Shown here one piece after another: positions 1 through 12,232 of a stretch of DNA of 64,000 nucleotides. The notes under the pieces were generated by a model. That model did not search any database and had not been told where the DNA came from. It worked only from the letters and a program-made list of their open reading frames with translations. The stretch comes from Paraniabella hibiscisoli. GTDB lineage: Bacteria > Bacteroidota > Bacteroidia > Chitinophagales > Chitinophagaceae. The number at the start of each line of letters is the position of its first letter. The first letter of the stretch is position 1. The position numbers and the translations under genes were made by a program. The stretch is taken from assembly GCF_022512515.1 (NCBI RefSeq), contig NZ_JAKWBK010000001.1, forward strand, positions 3,782,001 through 3,846,000. Direction: 5' to 3'.

Positions 1-927
1 GTAGCCTATTTTAACAATAACCGTTTTGATATCCTTACTACAAGAGGTAGCGTATCGGCTGTTTTCGGACAAGGGCTTCCTAATGTGAATCTTGGGAAGA
101 CCAATAACCGCGGTTTGGAATTTGAACTGGGATACAATAACCGCATTGGTGAAGACTGGCGGTATTCCTTTAGAGCAACTTATTCTTCTGCTAAAAATAA
201 GATATTGTTCAGGGATGAGCCGGTGCCTCTGTATCCTTATCAGCAGGAAACCGGACAGCCGATCGGCTCTAGGTTGAAATATACCTGGACCGGCGAGTTT
301 TACACTGCTGCTGATATTGCCGATCCGAATGTGCCCAAACCCGCCATTGGTGGCCGTCCCGGCGACATCAAGTATAAGGACTTGAACGGTGATGGTCTTA
401 TTGATGCATCTGATCAATCTTATTTCGGTTTAACCAATCTGCCCAATAAAGTATATGGTTTGAACCTGGGTTTTGGGTTTAAAGGTATTCAAGTAAACGC
501 TTTATTCCAGGGAGCCAGCGATTTTGTTGCCAGTGCCACAGGAGCGGTTATTCACCATAACGTGAGCAAGTTGTTGCCTATTCACCAACAGCACTGGACG
601 CCCGAATTGGGTAACGATGCCAAATATCCACAGCTATATACCGCTGATCTAAGCTCGAGTCCGTCTACTTTTTATTCTGACTTTTGGGCAATACCCGGCG
701 ACTATGTTAGGTTGAAGAGTGCAGAGATCAGCTATACCATTAGTGCGGAAGCATTGAAACGTATCCGTATTAAAGAGATGCGCGTTTACGCCAATGGTTA
801 CAACCTGATAACATGGACCAAATTGGACAAACTCTACGACCTGGACCCGGAAGTGGTGGAAGCTGTTACAGATCTGCCTTATCCTCCTTCCCGTACTTTC
901 AATTTTGGTTTGAACATCACTTTCTAA
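1..927 (+). CDS. SusC/RagA-family TonB-dependent outer-membrane transporter, C-terminal part (5' end outside window)
   Basis: The reading frame is open from base 1 and ends in TAA, giving about 308 residues: the last third of a SusC-type beta-barrel. Seen: the NRGLEFELGY strand, the DLNGDGLIDASDQ aspartate-rich loop typical of SusC extracellular turns, a VRLKSAEISYTI strand, and the C-terminal pattern ending in an aromatic residue (FGLNITF) used for outer-membrane insertion. SusC proteins import oligosaccharides with TonB energy, capped by the SusD encoded 10 bp downstream. The plug domain and signal peptide lie outside the window. No frameshift is visible in this part. Confidence 0.93.
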   Translation, partial: VAYFNNNRFDILTTRGSVSAVFGQGLPNVNLGKTNNRGLEFELGYNNRIGEDWRYSFRATYSSAKNKILFRDEPVPLYPYQQETGQPIGSRLKYTWTGEFYTAADIADPNVPKPAIGGRPGDIKYKDLNGDGLIDASDQSYFGLTNLPNKVYGLNLGFGFKGIQVNALFQGASDFVASATGAVIHHNVSKLLPIHQQHWTPELGNDAKYPQLYTADLSSSPSTFYSDFWAIPGDYVRLKSAEISYTISAEALKRIRIKEMRVYANGYNLITWTKLDKLYDLDPEVVEAVTDLPYPPSRTFNFGLNITF

Positions 928-937
928 ATTCAAAAAA

Positions 938-2688
938 ATGAAGAGATTAATTATAAGCATCTTACTGGGCGGCCTTTTGGTATCCTGTCAGAAATCCAAA
1001 TTTCTGGATGATAAAACCAACCTATTAGACGACAAAGCCATATTCACAGATAGTATCCGTACGCTTGGATTCTTAAACCGGATTTACGTGGACATAGGAT
1101 ATACATTTGCCATTTACCGTTTTTCTGCCGCGGGAGGTGCGGGTAATACTGAATTAGCTTCGGACAATGCAGAAGGCAATAATAATACCTCTGTTTGGGG
1201 AAATGCCTATGCCCAGGGATCGATCGGCCCCAGTAATGTTTTAACCGGTTTTGCAGCAGACAAAGATTTCTGGAATACTCCTTATATGAATATCCGCAGG
1301 GTGAACTTACTCTTGTCCCGTCTGCCTGATGCTCCCTTTCACGAATCTACCAGGCAAAGAATGGCAGCGGAAGCAAGGTTTTTAAGAGCCTGGTATTACT
1401 ACCAGATGGTTGCTGTGTTTGGTGGTGTACCTGTTATCGATGATAATGTATACGACATCAATGATGTCATCAATATACCCCGAAATAGCTTTGATGAATG
1501 TGTTAACTATATTGTAAGTGAGCTGGATCAATGCGCCCAGGCCTTAAATAATGTAGTGTATGCAGATATCGATTATGGAAGAATTACCGCTGGCGCCTGC
1601 CTGGCGTTGAAATCGCGAGTGTTGCTGTATGCCGCAAGTCCTTTATTTAATGGTGGAAATAGTTCCAATGCGGTGATAAGGCTGGTTTGGTGGGTTACCC
1701 TAGCTTTGATAAAAACAGGTGGCAGCTTGCGGCCAATGCAGCGGAAGCTGTTATTAACTCGGGCAGGTATCAACTCAATGTGGACAATGCAACCAGGCCC
1801 GGAAATGGTTTTTACAGCGTGTTTTTGAAAAGAGTTAACAGCGAATATATTCTGGCATTCAATCGCGGCCCACAAAGGGAAATGGAATCTTATTACCTGC
1901 CGGGCTCCCGTTCGGGCAGTCTGGTAATGAAGCCTACTCATAACCTGGTTGAAGCCTTTCCCATGAAGGATGGTAAGTCTATAACGGAAAGTCCTTTGTA
2001 TGATCCGGCCAACCCTTATTTAAACAGGGACCCGCGCTTCGATTACTCTATTATTTATAACGGGCTGTCCTATACCAGCAACACCGGTCCTAAAACTCCT
2101 ATATGGACCTATCAGTCTGCCGGATCTACCATACCAAATACTACTTCGGATGGTTATGTGGCAGGAGGATATTTTACCGGTTACTTTTCAAGGAAAATGC
2201 TGGATGAAAACCTGGCCAGTAATACTGCCGGAACAACGGACAGGGGATGGTCGCTAATAAGGTATGCCGAGATTTTGCTGAACTATGCGGAAGCGCTTAA
2301 CGAAACAGGAGCCACAGATAAAGCTTATGCACCTTTAAAACAAATAAGAGAAAGAGCTGGTATTTTACCAGGCGCCGATGGTTTGTATGGAATGAAGGCG
2401 AATATGACCGTTGAAGAAATGCGCAGCCTTGTTCAAAACGAAAGAAGGATTGAGCTGGCGTTTGAAGATCACAGATTCAATGACATACGCCGGTGGATGA
2501 TAGCGGAACAGGTATTGACCGGTTTTAACAAAGTAATGATTATTACCCGTACCGGAGAAACTACCTATACCTATAGGGCTGCTTCCGCACCCAGGCCGCT
2601 TAATTTTAGAAAAGCAATGTATCTGCTTCCGATTCCATTAACAGAAATTCAAAAAATGCCGTTGATGGTGCAAAACCCGGGGTACTAG
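938..2688 (+). CDS. SusD/RagB-family glycan-binding outer-membrane lipoprotein (one frameshift)
   Basis: Partner lipoprotein of the preceding SusC, 10 bp downstream. Starts MKRLIISILLGGLLVSCQKS, a signal peptide with lipobox ending at Cys17. The body shows the SusD pattern: NIRRVNLLLSRL and AEARFLRAWYYYQM (TPR helices), ALKSRVLLYAASPLFNG, then RYAEILLNYAEALNE, IRERAG, NERRIELAFEDHRFNDIRRW and the C-terminal LLPIPLTEIQ...VQNPGY. The frame changes by one near 1672-1676 (GCGGTGATAAG), between NSSNA and KAGLVGYPSFDK; restoring one base joins about 583 aa, normal for SusD. The product should sit on the cell surface and bind the substrate glycan. Confidence 0.93.
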
Positions 2689-2724
2689 TATTATATTAAA
2701 AATAAAAGGAGCCCCTCTAGCTCT

Positions 2725-2757
2725 TTACCCCGGCCTGGAATTACCTGGCCGGGGTAA
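2725..2757 (+). terminator. Stem-loop terminator after the first SusCD pair
   Basis: A perfect 11-bp inverted repeat (TTACCCCGGCC at 2725-2735 and GGCCGGGGTAA at 2747-2757) with an 11-base loop, 37 bp after the SusD stop. GC-rich stem; no long T-tract follows (only TCTATTTAG), so factor-independent termination is likely but not certain. Confidence 0.7.
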
Positions 2758-2893
2758 TCTATTTAGTGGGTGTACCAGATAAAAGACTCATTTTTTAATA
2801 AGGGTATTGTAATGGTAATGATTTGGCTGAATTATATTATATTGATGGTTTCCGGCTGTTAAAAGCTGTAAAACCTGTATCAAAAATGGCTTC

Positions 2894-5800
2894 ATGGGCA
2901 GACTTAGGATCATATATTTATTAAGCATTATAGCAATCGTTTTTCTCAAAAAACTTATGCGATCGATTCAACGCGGTATCGGTTTCGTGTAATGCCTGAA
3001 ACCTCCTATTATGGCGGCATACAGAGCATCGCAAAAGATAGTCTGGGTCGTATCTGGTATACCGGTCCCGATGCTGTTTTTGTTTATGATGGAAGCAGTT
3101 TCTACCAGTTGAATGAGCTGGCCTCTGCCAGTGAACCGGGTTCAAAATGGCGGTTCGGAGCATTGTTGCAGGATAAGGAAGGACGTTTGTTTTTAACAAC
3201 CAATCATGGCTTGCTTCAATTTGATTATAGCCGTTTTACTTTCGAAATGAATGTGCCTGGCAGAATCCGGTCTATTCGTTTAAATGAAGATGGCAACCTG
3301 GTCATGCTTAGAGACGATAGCCTCCTGCTATACCAACCTCAAAAAAGAAATTGCAAACCTTTTCTTTACCCAAAGGCGGATATTTTGAACATGTATTAAT
3401 CGTAAAAGGATCTGTGTTTTTATCACAGTCCGGAAAGTTGATCCGTTTTGATACTCATGCGAAGCTGTTTAAAGAGTTCGCTATGCTCGGTGGCAATACT
3501 CCTGCCAATGACGTGGTAGAATACAATGGGCTGATGTATTTCCTCACGGGAAAGGATGGCATTTTTGCAGTTGACAGAGCTGGTCATATACAACGGAACA
3601 TACCGGTACTGGCCAATGGTAACAAACAAGTAATAGCTAAAAAGCTGTACCTCGATCCGATGGGTATTATGTGGGTAGCTACACAAACCGGCCTTTTCTT
3701 ATATGATCCTGCTCATGATAGTCATACTACCTTAACCATGAACCTTAATGATGCCTACTCCTTGCCCAATAATTCCATATGGACTATTTACGCCGATCCG
3801 GACCAGGGTGTGTGGCTGGGGACCTATGGTGGTAAACTGGTTTATAGTTCGCTCTATGATAAAACAGTACGATATTTTAAGCCCGGTCCCGAATCGCTCA
3901 ACCATCCTATTGTAAGCAGCTTTGCAGAAGACGGCCAGGGTAATATCTGGATTGGTACCGAGGGGGGAGGGTTGAATTACTGGAACAGGAAAAGCAACCA
4001 TTTCAGCCATTATTTGAAGAGTTCCGTAAATGCCCCTAATTCCAATATGATCAAAAGCCTTCGCTTTGATCAGGGAAAACGATTCCTGTACATCGCTGCG
4101 TTTAACGGCGGTATTACTACTTACGATGCGGCTGATAAAAGGTTTACCAGTCTTGATTTTCGCAATCCTTATAGTCAGCAACCGCTCACCATTTATGACT
4201 TTATACAAGATGATCAGTTTGCGTGGTGGATGACTGACCCCGATAATACCCTGTTTTATAAAGCCAAGGGCGATCCGGCAGTAGGTATAGCTTCTATATT
4301 AGGTATAGACAATAAACCAATAAGGCTGGAAATTGAGGCGCTTTACCAGGATGCGCAAAAAATGCTGAGGATTGTTACACACGATGGCCTATTCATTGTA
4401 GATCCAATCAGCCGAAAAGTCATCAGGCATCATTATCTCAAAGATCAACCTTATGCAGTCAACAGTTTATGTTGTTATCGCGAAGCATACAATGGAGATC
4501 TATGGTTGGGAACATTGGGCGGAGGTGTAAACGTTCTAAAAAAAGATGGCACTTATCTCAACTTCAATAGCTCTAACGGCTTTCCTCCTAAATTGGTGTT
4601 TGGTATTTTGGAGGACAGCGGGTCGAAAAATATCTGGTTAAGTACCAGCGAGGGCATTTATTATTACGAGCCATCAAAAAATAAATTTAGTAAAGCCAGA
4701 TTTTATATCGACAATAGCTGTGGATCCTTTTACATACGATCAGCCTATAAAACTTCTAAAGGAGAAATGCTTTTTGGCGGAACCAACGGGTTTGTCATTT
4801 TCGATCCAACAAGCATGTCTGACAACAGGCAACAGCCCAAAGTATTTTTTACCGGTTTCCTGGTAAATAATTTGAAAGTTACGGCGGGATCACAAAACTC
4901 TCCATTGGCGAAAGATATCTCCAGTCTTTCTAATAACAAAGAGGAGCGGATTAAGCTGGCCAGTAGTCAATCCAATATCGAGATCCGGTTTTCTTCCAAC
5001 AGCTACCTGGAAGCAGAAAAAACCAGTTTACCTACCGCATGCGCGGACTCTCGGACGAATGGCAGCTATTAAACCGAAAACAAAATGCTGTTCAGTTTTT
5101 TGATCTGCCTGCGGGTGACTATATATTTTTGAAATTAAAGCATCAAATAATGACGGTATCTGGGGACAGGATGTTTCGAGGCTTTACATACACGTAGATC
5201 CACCGTTTTTCCTTTCCTGGTGGGCCTATCTTTTGTACAGTCTTATTGCTATCGTCTTGCTTTTCTTTGTAATGCGTTATTATACTAACAAAAAGGTGTT
5301 TAAAGAAAGGCTGGCCCTGGAAGCAATAAAGGAGCAAAACATGAGAGAGCTCAACCAGGCACGCACTAACTTCTTTACGAATATTTCCCATGATTTAAAA
5401 ACACCGTTAACCCTGGTGTTGGATCCCCTGAAGCAACTGAGGGAAACATTGGGCGCCAATGATAAAACTAATTCGTATATGCAGGTGATTGAAAAGAATG
5501 TGACCCGTATACAAAGAATGATCAGTCAGCTTCTAAGGTTCAGAGAAATCGAGAGCCAGAAGATCACATTAAACCCCCAGGTGGCGGATTTTATAGGGTT
5601 TGTAAGAGATGTATTTGGTTTATTTGAGCTATATGCCAACCGCAAAGAAATTGAGACGGATATGGCAGCCCACCAACCGCAGTTATATGTTGCTTTTGAT
5701 TTTGATATTATTGAAAAGATATTGACCAACCTTTTTCGAATGCGTTAAAATACACGCCTAGTAAGGGGTATGTCGGTGTTCGGGTATATGAGTCAACAAC

Positions 5801-6982
5801 AGAAGAGTTAAGCCGCTTGTCTGGAGAAATAGATCTCAGGGGAAAAGAGTATGTTTCGGTAGAAGTGCTGAATACGGGCGATAACTTTTCTGAGGAGCAG
5901 ATCGCCACACTGTTTACATCCTTTAATCGTTTGTCTGCTCGTCGTCCTACTTTTGAAGAGAGCTCTGGCCTTGGTCTTGCCATAGTAAAGGAACTGGTAG
6001 ATACATTGGGAGGTACTATATGGATGGTGAATAAGATGAACAAGGTTTCGTTTACTATTTTGTTGCCATTTAAAAAAGAAGCAAACCCGGGGCAGGTAGG
6101 CGGAACGGTTTATGATTATACGGTATCAGAACTCGACGATATGATGCTGGAATCAGCGGAGCGGGATCATACAGGTAAAAATGCCAGGAAGGCTAACAGT
6201 GTTCTGTTGATCGAAGATGATCCTTCTTTACGTACTTATCTCGAACAGCGGCTTTCTGAAAGATACAATGTATATACAGCGAGCGATGGAGTAGAAGGGT
6301 TGACCAAGGAGAGAAGATTTATCCGCAACTGATCATCACAGATCTGATGATGCCGGGCTTTAATGGATTTGAAGTATGCCGGCGTCTTCGGCAGAATTTT
6401 AAAACCAGTCATATTCCCATCGTTATGGTATCGGGAAAGGGGAACGAAGATCAGAATAAAGTTAAAGCACTTGAAATGGGCGCCACTGTTTTTATTGATA
6501 AGCCTTTTGATGTAAGCTACCTGCTACAGCAAACGGAAACGATACTAAAAAGCCAGCAGGAGTTAAAAGAAAAGTACAGCAAGAGATTCCTGGTAGATCC
6601 CGCTAACGTCACCATTTCATCGATGGATGAAGAGTTACTTACCAAAGCCATGAAATTTATAGAAGAGAATATCGATAATCCTGATTATTCAGTAGAGCGA
6701 TTTGTATCAGATATGAATGTGGGTAGAACGATTCTTTATCAAAAGATCAATGATATAGTGGGTATGTCGATCAAAGAATTTATTATGAATATCCGGTTAA
6801 AACGGAGCGCTTACCTGCTGCAGCATTCTGATGCAACAGTGGCTGAAATAGCCTACCAGACCGGGTTTAATAATGCAAAGTATTTCAGTATCTGCTTTAA
6901 AAAACAGTTTGAAATGAGCCCTTCTGAATTTAGAAAACATCCTGCTTCTGAGGACCGGGTTGCTGATAATGGCGAAGCATAA
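2894..6982 (+). CDS. Hybrid two-component system (HTCS) sensor kinase / response regulator / AraC activator (six frameshifts)
   Basis: One-protein glycan sensor typical of Bacteroidota PULs, about 1364 aa once six single-base gaps are restored (T-run 2940-2944, A-run 3341-3346, A-run 5017-5022, T-run 5126-5130, T-run 5732-5736, and about 6310). Order: signal peptide (MGRLRIIYLLSIIAIVFSQ after repair); two-component beta-propeller blades with repeated IWxGT/LWLGT motifs (about residues 35-690); Y_Y_Y domain (YRMRGLSDEWQLL); one transmembrane helix near residue 782; HisKA with phospho-His in NISHDLKTPLTL (about 830); HATPase with SSGLGLAIVKEL; receiver domain with VLLIEDD and ITDLMMPGFNG (phospho-Asp) and a Lys in FIDKPFD; C-terminal AraC HTH (VAEIAYQTGFNNAKYFSICFKK). 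It likely activates the adjacent SusCD operons on binding a released oligosaccharide. Confidence 0.92.
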
Positions 6983-7323
6983 AAGGCAATGAATGTAAAA
7001 GAAGGAACTTACAATCGTATGTTTTTAGTCGCCCGTCTGTTTTAAAAATAAAGATGCCAGCCTGCCTGTATTCATTCTATAAGCCGCATGCCATGCACGT
7101 ATTTTAAAAGCTGAGTTTTTATGTTTTTCTTAAAATAATTGTCAGGTAAACATTTTTCAGTGAATGCTTTACAGGGTATTGCCAACCTTAACTTTTGTAG
7201 CAGCAGGGAACCTGAAGTTGATTTTTCGCCAGCCAGATTTTTTTGATATATCAGTACAAAGCAGGTCACCGATAGAAAAATATACTTCTACATTCACATC
7301 AGAATTGACTAAAACTATTTTGT
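6983..7323. other. Intergenic region between HTCS and second SusC (341 bp)
   Basis: No supported gene. It should hold the promoter and leader of the downstream susCD operon. I see no convincing TTG/TAnnTTTG pair and no strong hairpin; the AT-rich stretch TAAAACTATTTTG directly precedes the SusC start. Confidence 0.5.
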
Positions 7324-10300
7324 ATGAATAACGATTGTAAGGGCCGCATCCGCCCTGTCTTATCATTGCCAATGATAATTGTGATGCTTTTGGCTTCTGT
7401 TATAGTTATTGCCCAGGATACTAAACTGGTTACAGGAAGGATAATAGATTCAGTCAGCCGGGCGCCTGTTTCCGGAGCTTCAGTAACGGTAAGCGGCACC
7501 ACCAATATAACGAGGAGCAACGAGTCTGGCGCCTTTGTTATAAACACCTCCCTGGGAAAGGTTTTAGAGATTAGTCACATTGGCTATAAGACGTTGATGC
7601 ATACTGTTGATGCAGACTCCGTTTTAATAGAGATGGTCAACACATCGGAAGATCTGTCTGATATTGTAGTGGTGGGCTATGGACAGCAAAGGAAAGCCAG
7701 TGTGGTTGCTGCTATCTCTTCTATTAATGCAACGGCTTTAAAGCAAACTCCTGCCGCAAATCTTGGAATTGCTTTGGCAGGACGATTGCCTGGCTTAAGC
7801 GTACTGCAGCTCCGGTGTTCCCGGGGAGAGCAGATGGAGTTTTATATCCGCGGGCGCAGCACTGTTAACGGCCAGCAACCTTTAGTGTTGGTAGATGGTG
7901 TTGAAAGAGATTTTACAGCATTGGACCCCGTGAGGTTGAAACAATCTCAATATTGAAAGATGCTTCTGCAACGGCTGTTTACGGGGTGAGGGGAGCTAAT
8001 GGCGTTATTATGGTTACAACCAGGAGGGGACATTCGGGTAAGCCGAAAATAGATGTCACCTTCGAACAAACATGGCAGTCTCCAACGCGTTTACCTAAAA
8101 TGACTAATGCTTACGACTATGCGGTGTTACGTAACCAGGTAGAAGTGCAGGATGGAAGACAGCCCATTTATAGTGATGAAGAATTAGAGCATTATAGAAC
8201 CGGTGACTTTAAAGAGCTATATCCTGTAAGGGACTTTGTAGGTGAATTTATGAGAGAGCGTTTTCCTATGAGAAGAATGAATGTTAATGTAAGTGGAGGC
8301 AATGAAAAGATGCGTTATTTCACTACTGTTGGCTATCTGTTCCAGGAGGGCGTTTTCCGGATTGAAAAATTTCCGGAATATGACTATGATCCTACCTCCA
8401 AAGCCAACCGCGTCAACTTCAGGTCCAACTTTGACATAGATATCAATAAGTCGCTGAAAATGTTTTTGAATATCAGCGGCTATATGCAAAAGAAAAATGA
8501 TCCCGTTGTTGTTCCTAATAATGGGGCCTATTTGAATGATATTAATGCTTATTCTACTGTGATAGGGTCTTTACTGCAAACTCCCAATAACTATCACAAT
8601 GATGTAACGCCTGACGGCGAAGTGCTATCCACTTTTTTAAAGGGGGAATATTAACAATGTTCCTTACGGAATGCTGAACCGGTCTGGTTTTCGTAATACC
8701 CTAACCAACCAGGTTACGGCAACCCTGGGTGCTGAACAATCTTTGGGCTTTATTACAAAAGGGCTCTCAGCGCGGGTGATAGCTTCTTACGATAATACGG
8801 CAGTTAACCAACAGGTGCGCCAGAGAACATTTCAGTTATACGAAGCGAAAAGACATCCTACTAATCCCGATTCAATTATTTACGAAAGAACGGGCACTAA
8901 TCCCAATAGCACCCTGTCCGATGCGCAGGCTCAATCTCAGTGGAATCTGCTGAATATAGATGCCTCCATCAATTATGCCCGTTCATTTGGTGATCATGAC
9001 ATCACCGCTATGGCATTATTTAACCGGTATCAGCGTGTGATTAATATACAGCTTCCGTTTAACTACATTGGGTATGTGGGACGTTTAACTTATGGCTTCA
9101 AAGATAAGTACCTGGCAGAAGCCAACTTTGGCTACAATGGCTCTGAACAGTTTGCTCCAGGTCACAAAATGGGCTTTTTCCCTTCTCTTTCGGTAGGTTG
9201 GGTAGCATCGCAGGAGAAGTTCCTGAAGGATGCCGCACCCTGGTTAACCTTCGCCAAAATACGCGCTTCCTACGGACAGGTGGGTAATGACAATATGAAC
9301 GGGGCCCGCTTTGCCTTCCTCACTTTATGGAATGGAAGCCTCGAAAGCCAGATCGGAAATGAGCAATTGGTTTGGGAAAAAGCTAATAAGCTGAACGTTG
9401 GATTGGAAACCCGTTTGTTTAGGGACTTTAGCCTGGAGGCAGATGTTTTCTATGAAAGACGCAACAATATATTGATACCGGCAGATGGCTTGGTACCGAC
9501 TGGTATGTTTGGTACTGGTGGCGTATTTGTATCAGGCATCCTTCCTAAAATAAATGCCGGAGAAATTGAGAATCGTGGATTTGAAATAAGTGCGGCATAC
9601 AAGAAACTGATCGGTAACGATTTTCGTTTCGATGTTAGGTTAAACGGCGCCTATAATAAGAACAAAGTATTATACCTGAGCGAGGTATTGCTGCCTGAAG
9701 AGTATGCTTACAGAACCCGGAGCACAGGCCTTCCCCTGGGACAATACTTCGGATATAAAACAGCTGGCTTTTTTAATTCGCAGCAGGATATTATCGACTG
9801 GTATGATCAATCGGGTATAGGAGCCACTCCCAAGCCGGGCGATTTGAAGTATATGGATATGAATGGTGACGGCGTGATAACCGATGCAGATATGGTACCC
9901 CTCGGTGGTCCTGAATTCCCGGCCTGGACATTTGGTGCGGCAACCAGCATACAGTTCAAGTCATTCGACTTTAGCATGATGTGGCAGGGTGTGGCCGAAA
10001 GAAGTTACCTGATAACAGGGCAAAGATTTTTTGAAACTTTCAATTTTAACGAGTGGCATAAAGAAGCCTGGAGTCAACAGCGATATGATGCCGGATTGCC
10101 CATTACCTACCCGCGCCTTGATCCGGGTAGCAGTGCCAGCAAACTACCATCCGATTTCTGGAACGCCGATGGGAGCTACATAAGGTTGCGTAACCTGGAG
10201 GTAGGGTATACGTTGAATAAAAGACTGTCTGGTAAAATAGGTTCCTCTGCCGTGAGAATTTATGCTAATGGGTTAAACTTACTCACTTTTGACAGGTACC

Positions 10301-10389
10301 CTGTTAAGTACCAGGATCCCGAGCAAAATGGCGGGTTACTGTATCCGGTTTTCAAAGCATACAATATTGGATTAAACGTCACATTTTAA
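7324..10389 (+). CDS. SusC/RagA-family TonB-dependent transporter (two frameshift sites)
   Basis: Full-length SusC of about 1022 aa. A signal peptide (hydrophobic MIIVMLLASVIVIAQ, cleaved before QD) is followed by a carboxypeptidase-regulatory-like domain (VTGRIIDSVSRAPVSGASV), the DIVVVGYGQQRKASVVAAIS TonB-box/linker segment, a plug domain (FYIRGRSTVNGQQPLVLVDG; ILKDASATAVYGVRGANGVI) and a 22-strand-type barrel ending FKAYNIGLNVTF. A one-base gap lies at 7930-7935 (D-P-V then EVETISILKDAS). A second shift at 8633-8646 is two missing bases (T-run and G-run) or one extra G; both fit. Imports the PUL's oligosaccharide; a SusD follows 24 bp later. Confidence 0.93.
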
Positions 10390-10413
10390 GTTTCGAGGCT
10401 AAAAAATAATATT

Positions 10414-12195
10414 ATGAAAAAGGAAATACTTTTACTGGTTTTTGCTTACGCTCACCATGATGGGCTGCCAGAAGGTTCTGGAAAAAACGCCGGACGGGCA
10501 AATTACGATTGATAAAGTGCTCAACGATTTTGATCGCAGTAAGGGACTTAGAGATGTTGTATATGGACAAATATACCAGGCCCGTGATATGATATCATTT
10601 GTTCACAATCCCATTGAAGCGCTTACAGATAATGCATTTTGGGCTGCCACTTATAATGCGTACCGATGGCACAATGGATCTCTCTCTTTAACGGATCCGG
10701 TTATAACCTGGGATTGGTCTTCTCCCGCCGAGCAGCTGTGGCCAGATTTCTGGAGAGGCATTCGCCTGGCTAATAATGCCATCAAATATTTGCCTCAGTC
10801 TACTGCGATAAATGAGAACCAGCGCAATTTGTGGATCGCTGAGTCCCGCGTGCTGCGCTGCTGGTTTTATATGAACCTGCTGGAGTTTTACGGAGCTGTA
10901 CCCTGGGTAGAAGAGCCGTTTGATCCAAATTTCATGGGATGGAACGAGCTTAAACGTCCTGCTTACAATGAAATTGCTACCAAGATTGAAGAAGAGCTGC
11001 TTTCTGTTATCCAATCGGGTGTATTACCGGCAAAAGGTAACCCTGCTCAAAGTGACGCCAGGTATGTAGATAACGCTATTGCTTATGCAATAAGGGCAAG
11101 AGTGCTTTTATATAATGCAAGCCCTTTGAATAACCCTGAAAATGATGCGGCTAAATGGATGCGTGCTGCCAATGCCGCCCAGGATGTGATCAGCCTGCAG
11201 GGGTTTAGCCTGGTTCCCATGGAGAACTATAAGCGTTTATTTATTGGCGCTTATGCTAACCCGGCATCTGAGATCATCTGGCGAGCCTGGTCCGATAACT
11301 CTCATATCAATAATACCAACGGGGTAAACGTGGGACCTTATCCTTATGCCACTATCAACAATATATGGAACTGCGGAGAATCGCCTACCCAGGAATTGGT
11401 AGACTGCTTTGAAATGAAGAATGGCGCACTTCCGGTTACCTACAATGATGCAGGCAGAACGAAGATAACGGTGAACCCTTCTGCAGCAGCTTTGGGCTAC
11501 AGTGAAGAAGTAGGAGGGAATCCATACACCAACAGGGATGCCAGGTTTTACGTGAACATACTGTATAATATGGCAGACTATGGAGTACCTTTTAATGGAA
11601 CACAACCCTATATTATCGAAACCTTTGTAGGCGGCAGAAATGGTTACAATGATATTATATCCCGTGAAACACAAAATTCCTGCACCGGCTATTACAGCAG
11701 GAAAGACAAACAAATTACTTACTGGGGCCCGGGAACTGCAAAAGGAAACGAACCTACACATTGGGTATTTTTCCGCCTGGCCGAATTTTATCTTCAAAAG
11801 GCGGAAGCTTTATGTGAAGCCGGCGATCTTCCCGGCGCAATGACGGCCCTGAATGTTATAAGAGCGCGCGCCGGGCAGCCAGACATACAATCAGTGCCAG
11901 GTTTCGCCGCATCCCAGGATTTTCTCAGAACCCGTATAAGAAATGAACGTCGTGTAGAATATTGCCTGGAAGGCCAGTACCGCTTTGTGGATCAGCGCCG
12001 CTGGAAAGTTCTCAACCAGACCAACCGGTTTGTTACAGGTATGAGAATTACGAAAGGTGGAGATGGCAGGTTTAGCTATGAAAGAAGAAAGATAAGAGAT
12101 TATCAGTCCTATACGGATAAATACCTGGTAATGCCAATACCACTCGAAGATGCAAAAAAATGACGAACATGCAGCAGCCCGAAGCATGGCGTTAG
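10414..12195 (+). CDS. SusD/RagB-family lipoprotein (two frameshifts)
   Basis: Partner of the SusC ending at 10389. The start ATG at 10414 is chosen because restoring one T in the run 10439-10443 joins MKKEILLLV to LTLTMMGCQK, a complete lipoprotein signal (lipid Cys about 19). SusD signatures follow: WRGIRLANNAIKYL, AESRVLRCWFYMNLLEFYGAVPW, YAIRARVLLYNASPLNN, FFRLAEFYLQKAEALCEAGD, VIRARAGQPD, IRNERRVEYCLEGQYRFVDQRRW and MPIPLEDAKK. A second gap in the A-run 12154-12160 hides the true C-terminus; one added A extends the frame to NMQQPEAWR and a TAG at 12193-12195, which resembles the usual NxxQNPGW ending. About 594 aa. Confidence 0.92.
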
Positions 12196-12232
12196 TACAA
12201 TACAATTAACTAAAACTACCAAAATAGAAAGT

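Noticed and set aside
5860..5900. Degenerate ATP-binding G1 box (NTGDN) in the HTCS as evidence of a dead kinase
   Set aside because: Bacteroidota hybrid kinases often have NTG/NSG in place of DTG here, and the G2 box SSGLGLAIV is intact.
11237..11797. Long reverse-strand open frame inside SusD2
   Set aside because: Shadow of the conserved plus-strand SusD gene; no domain or codon support. Other reverse-strand frames inside plus-strand genes were rejected likewise.
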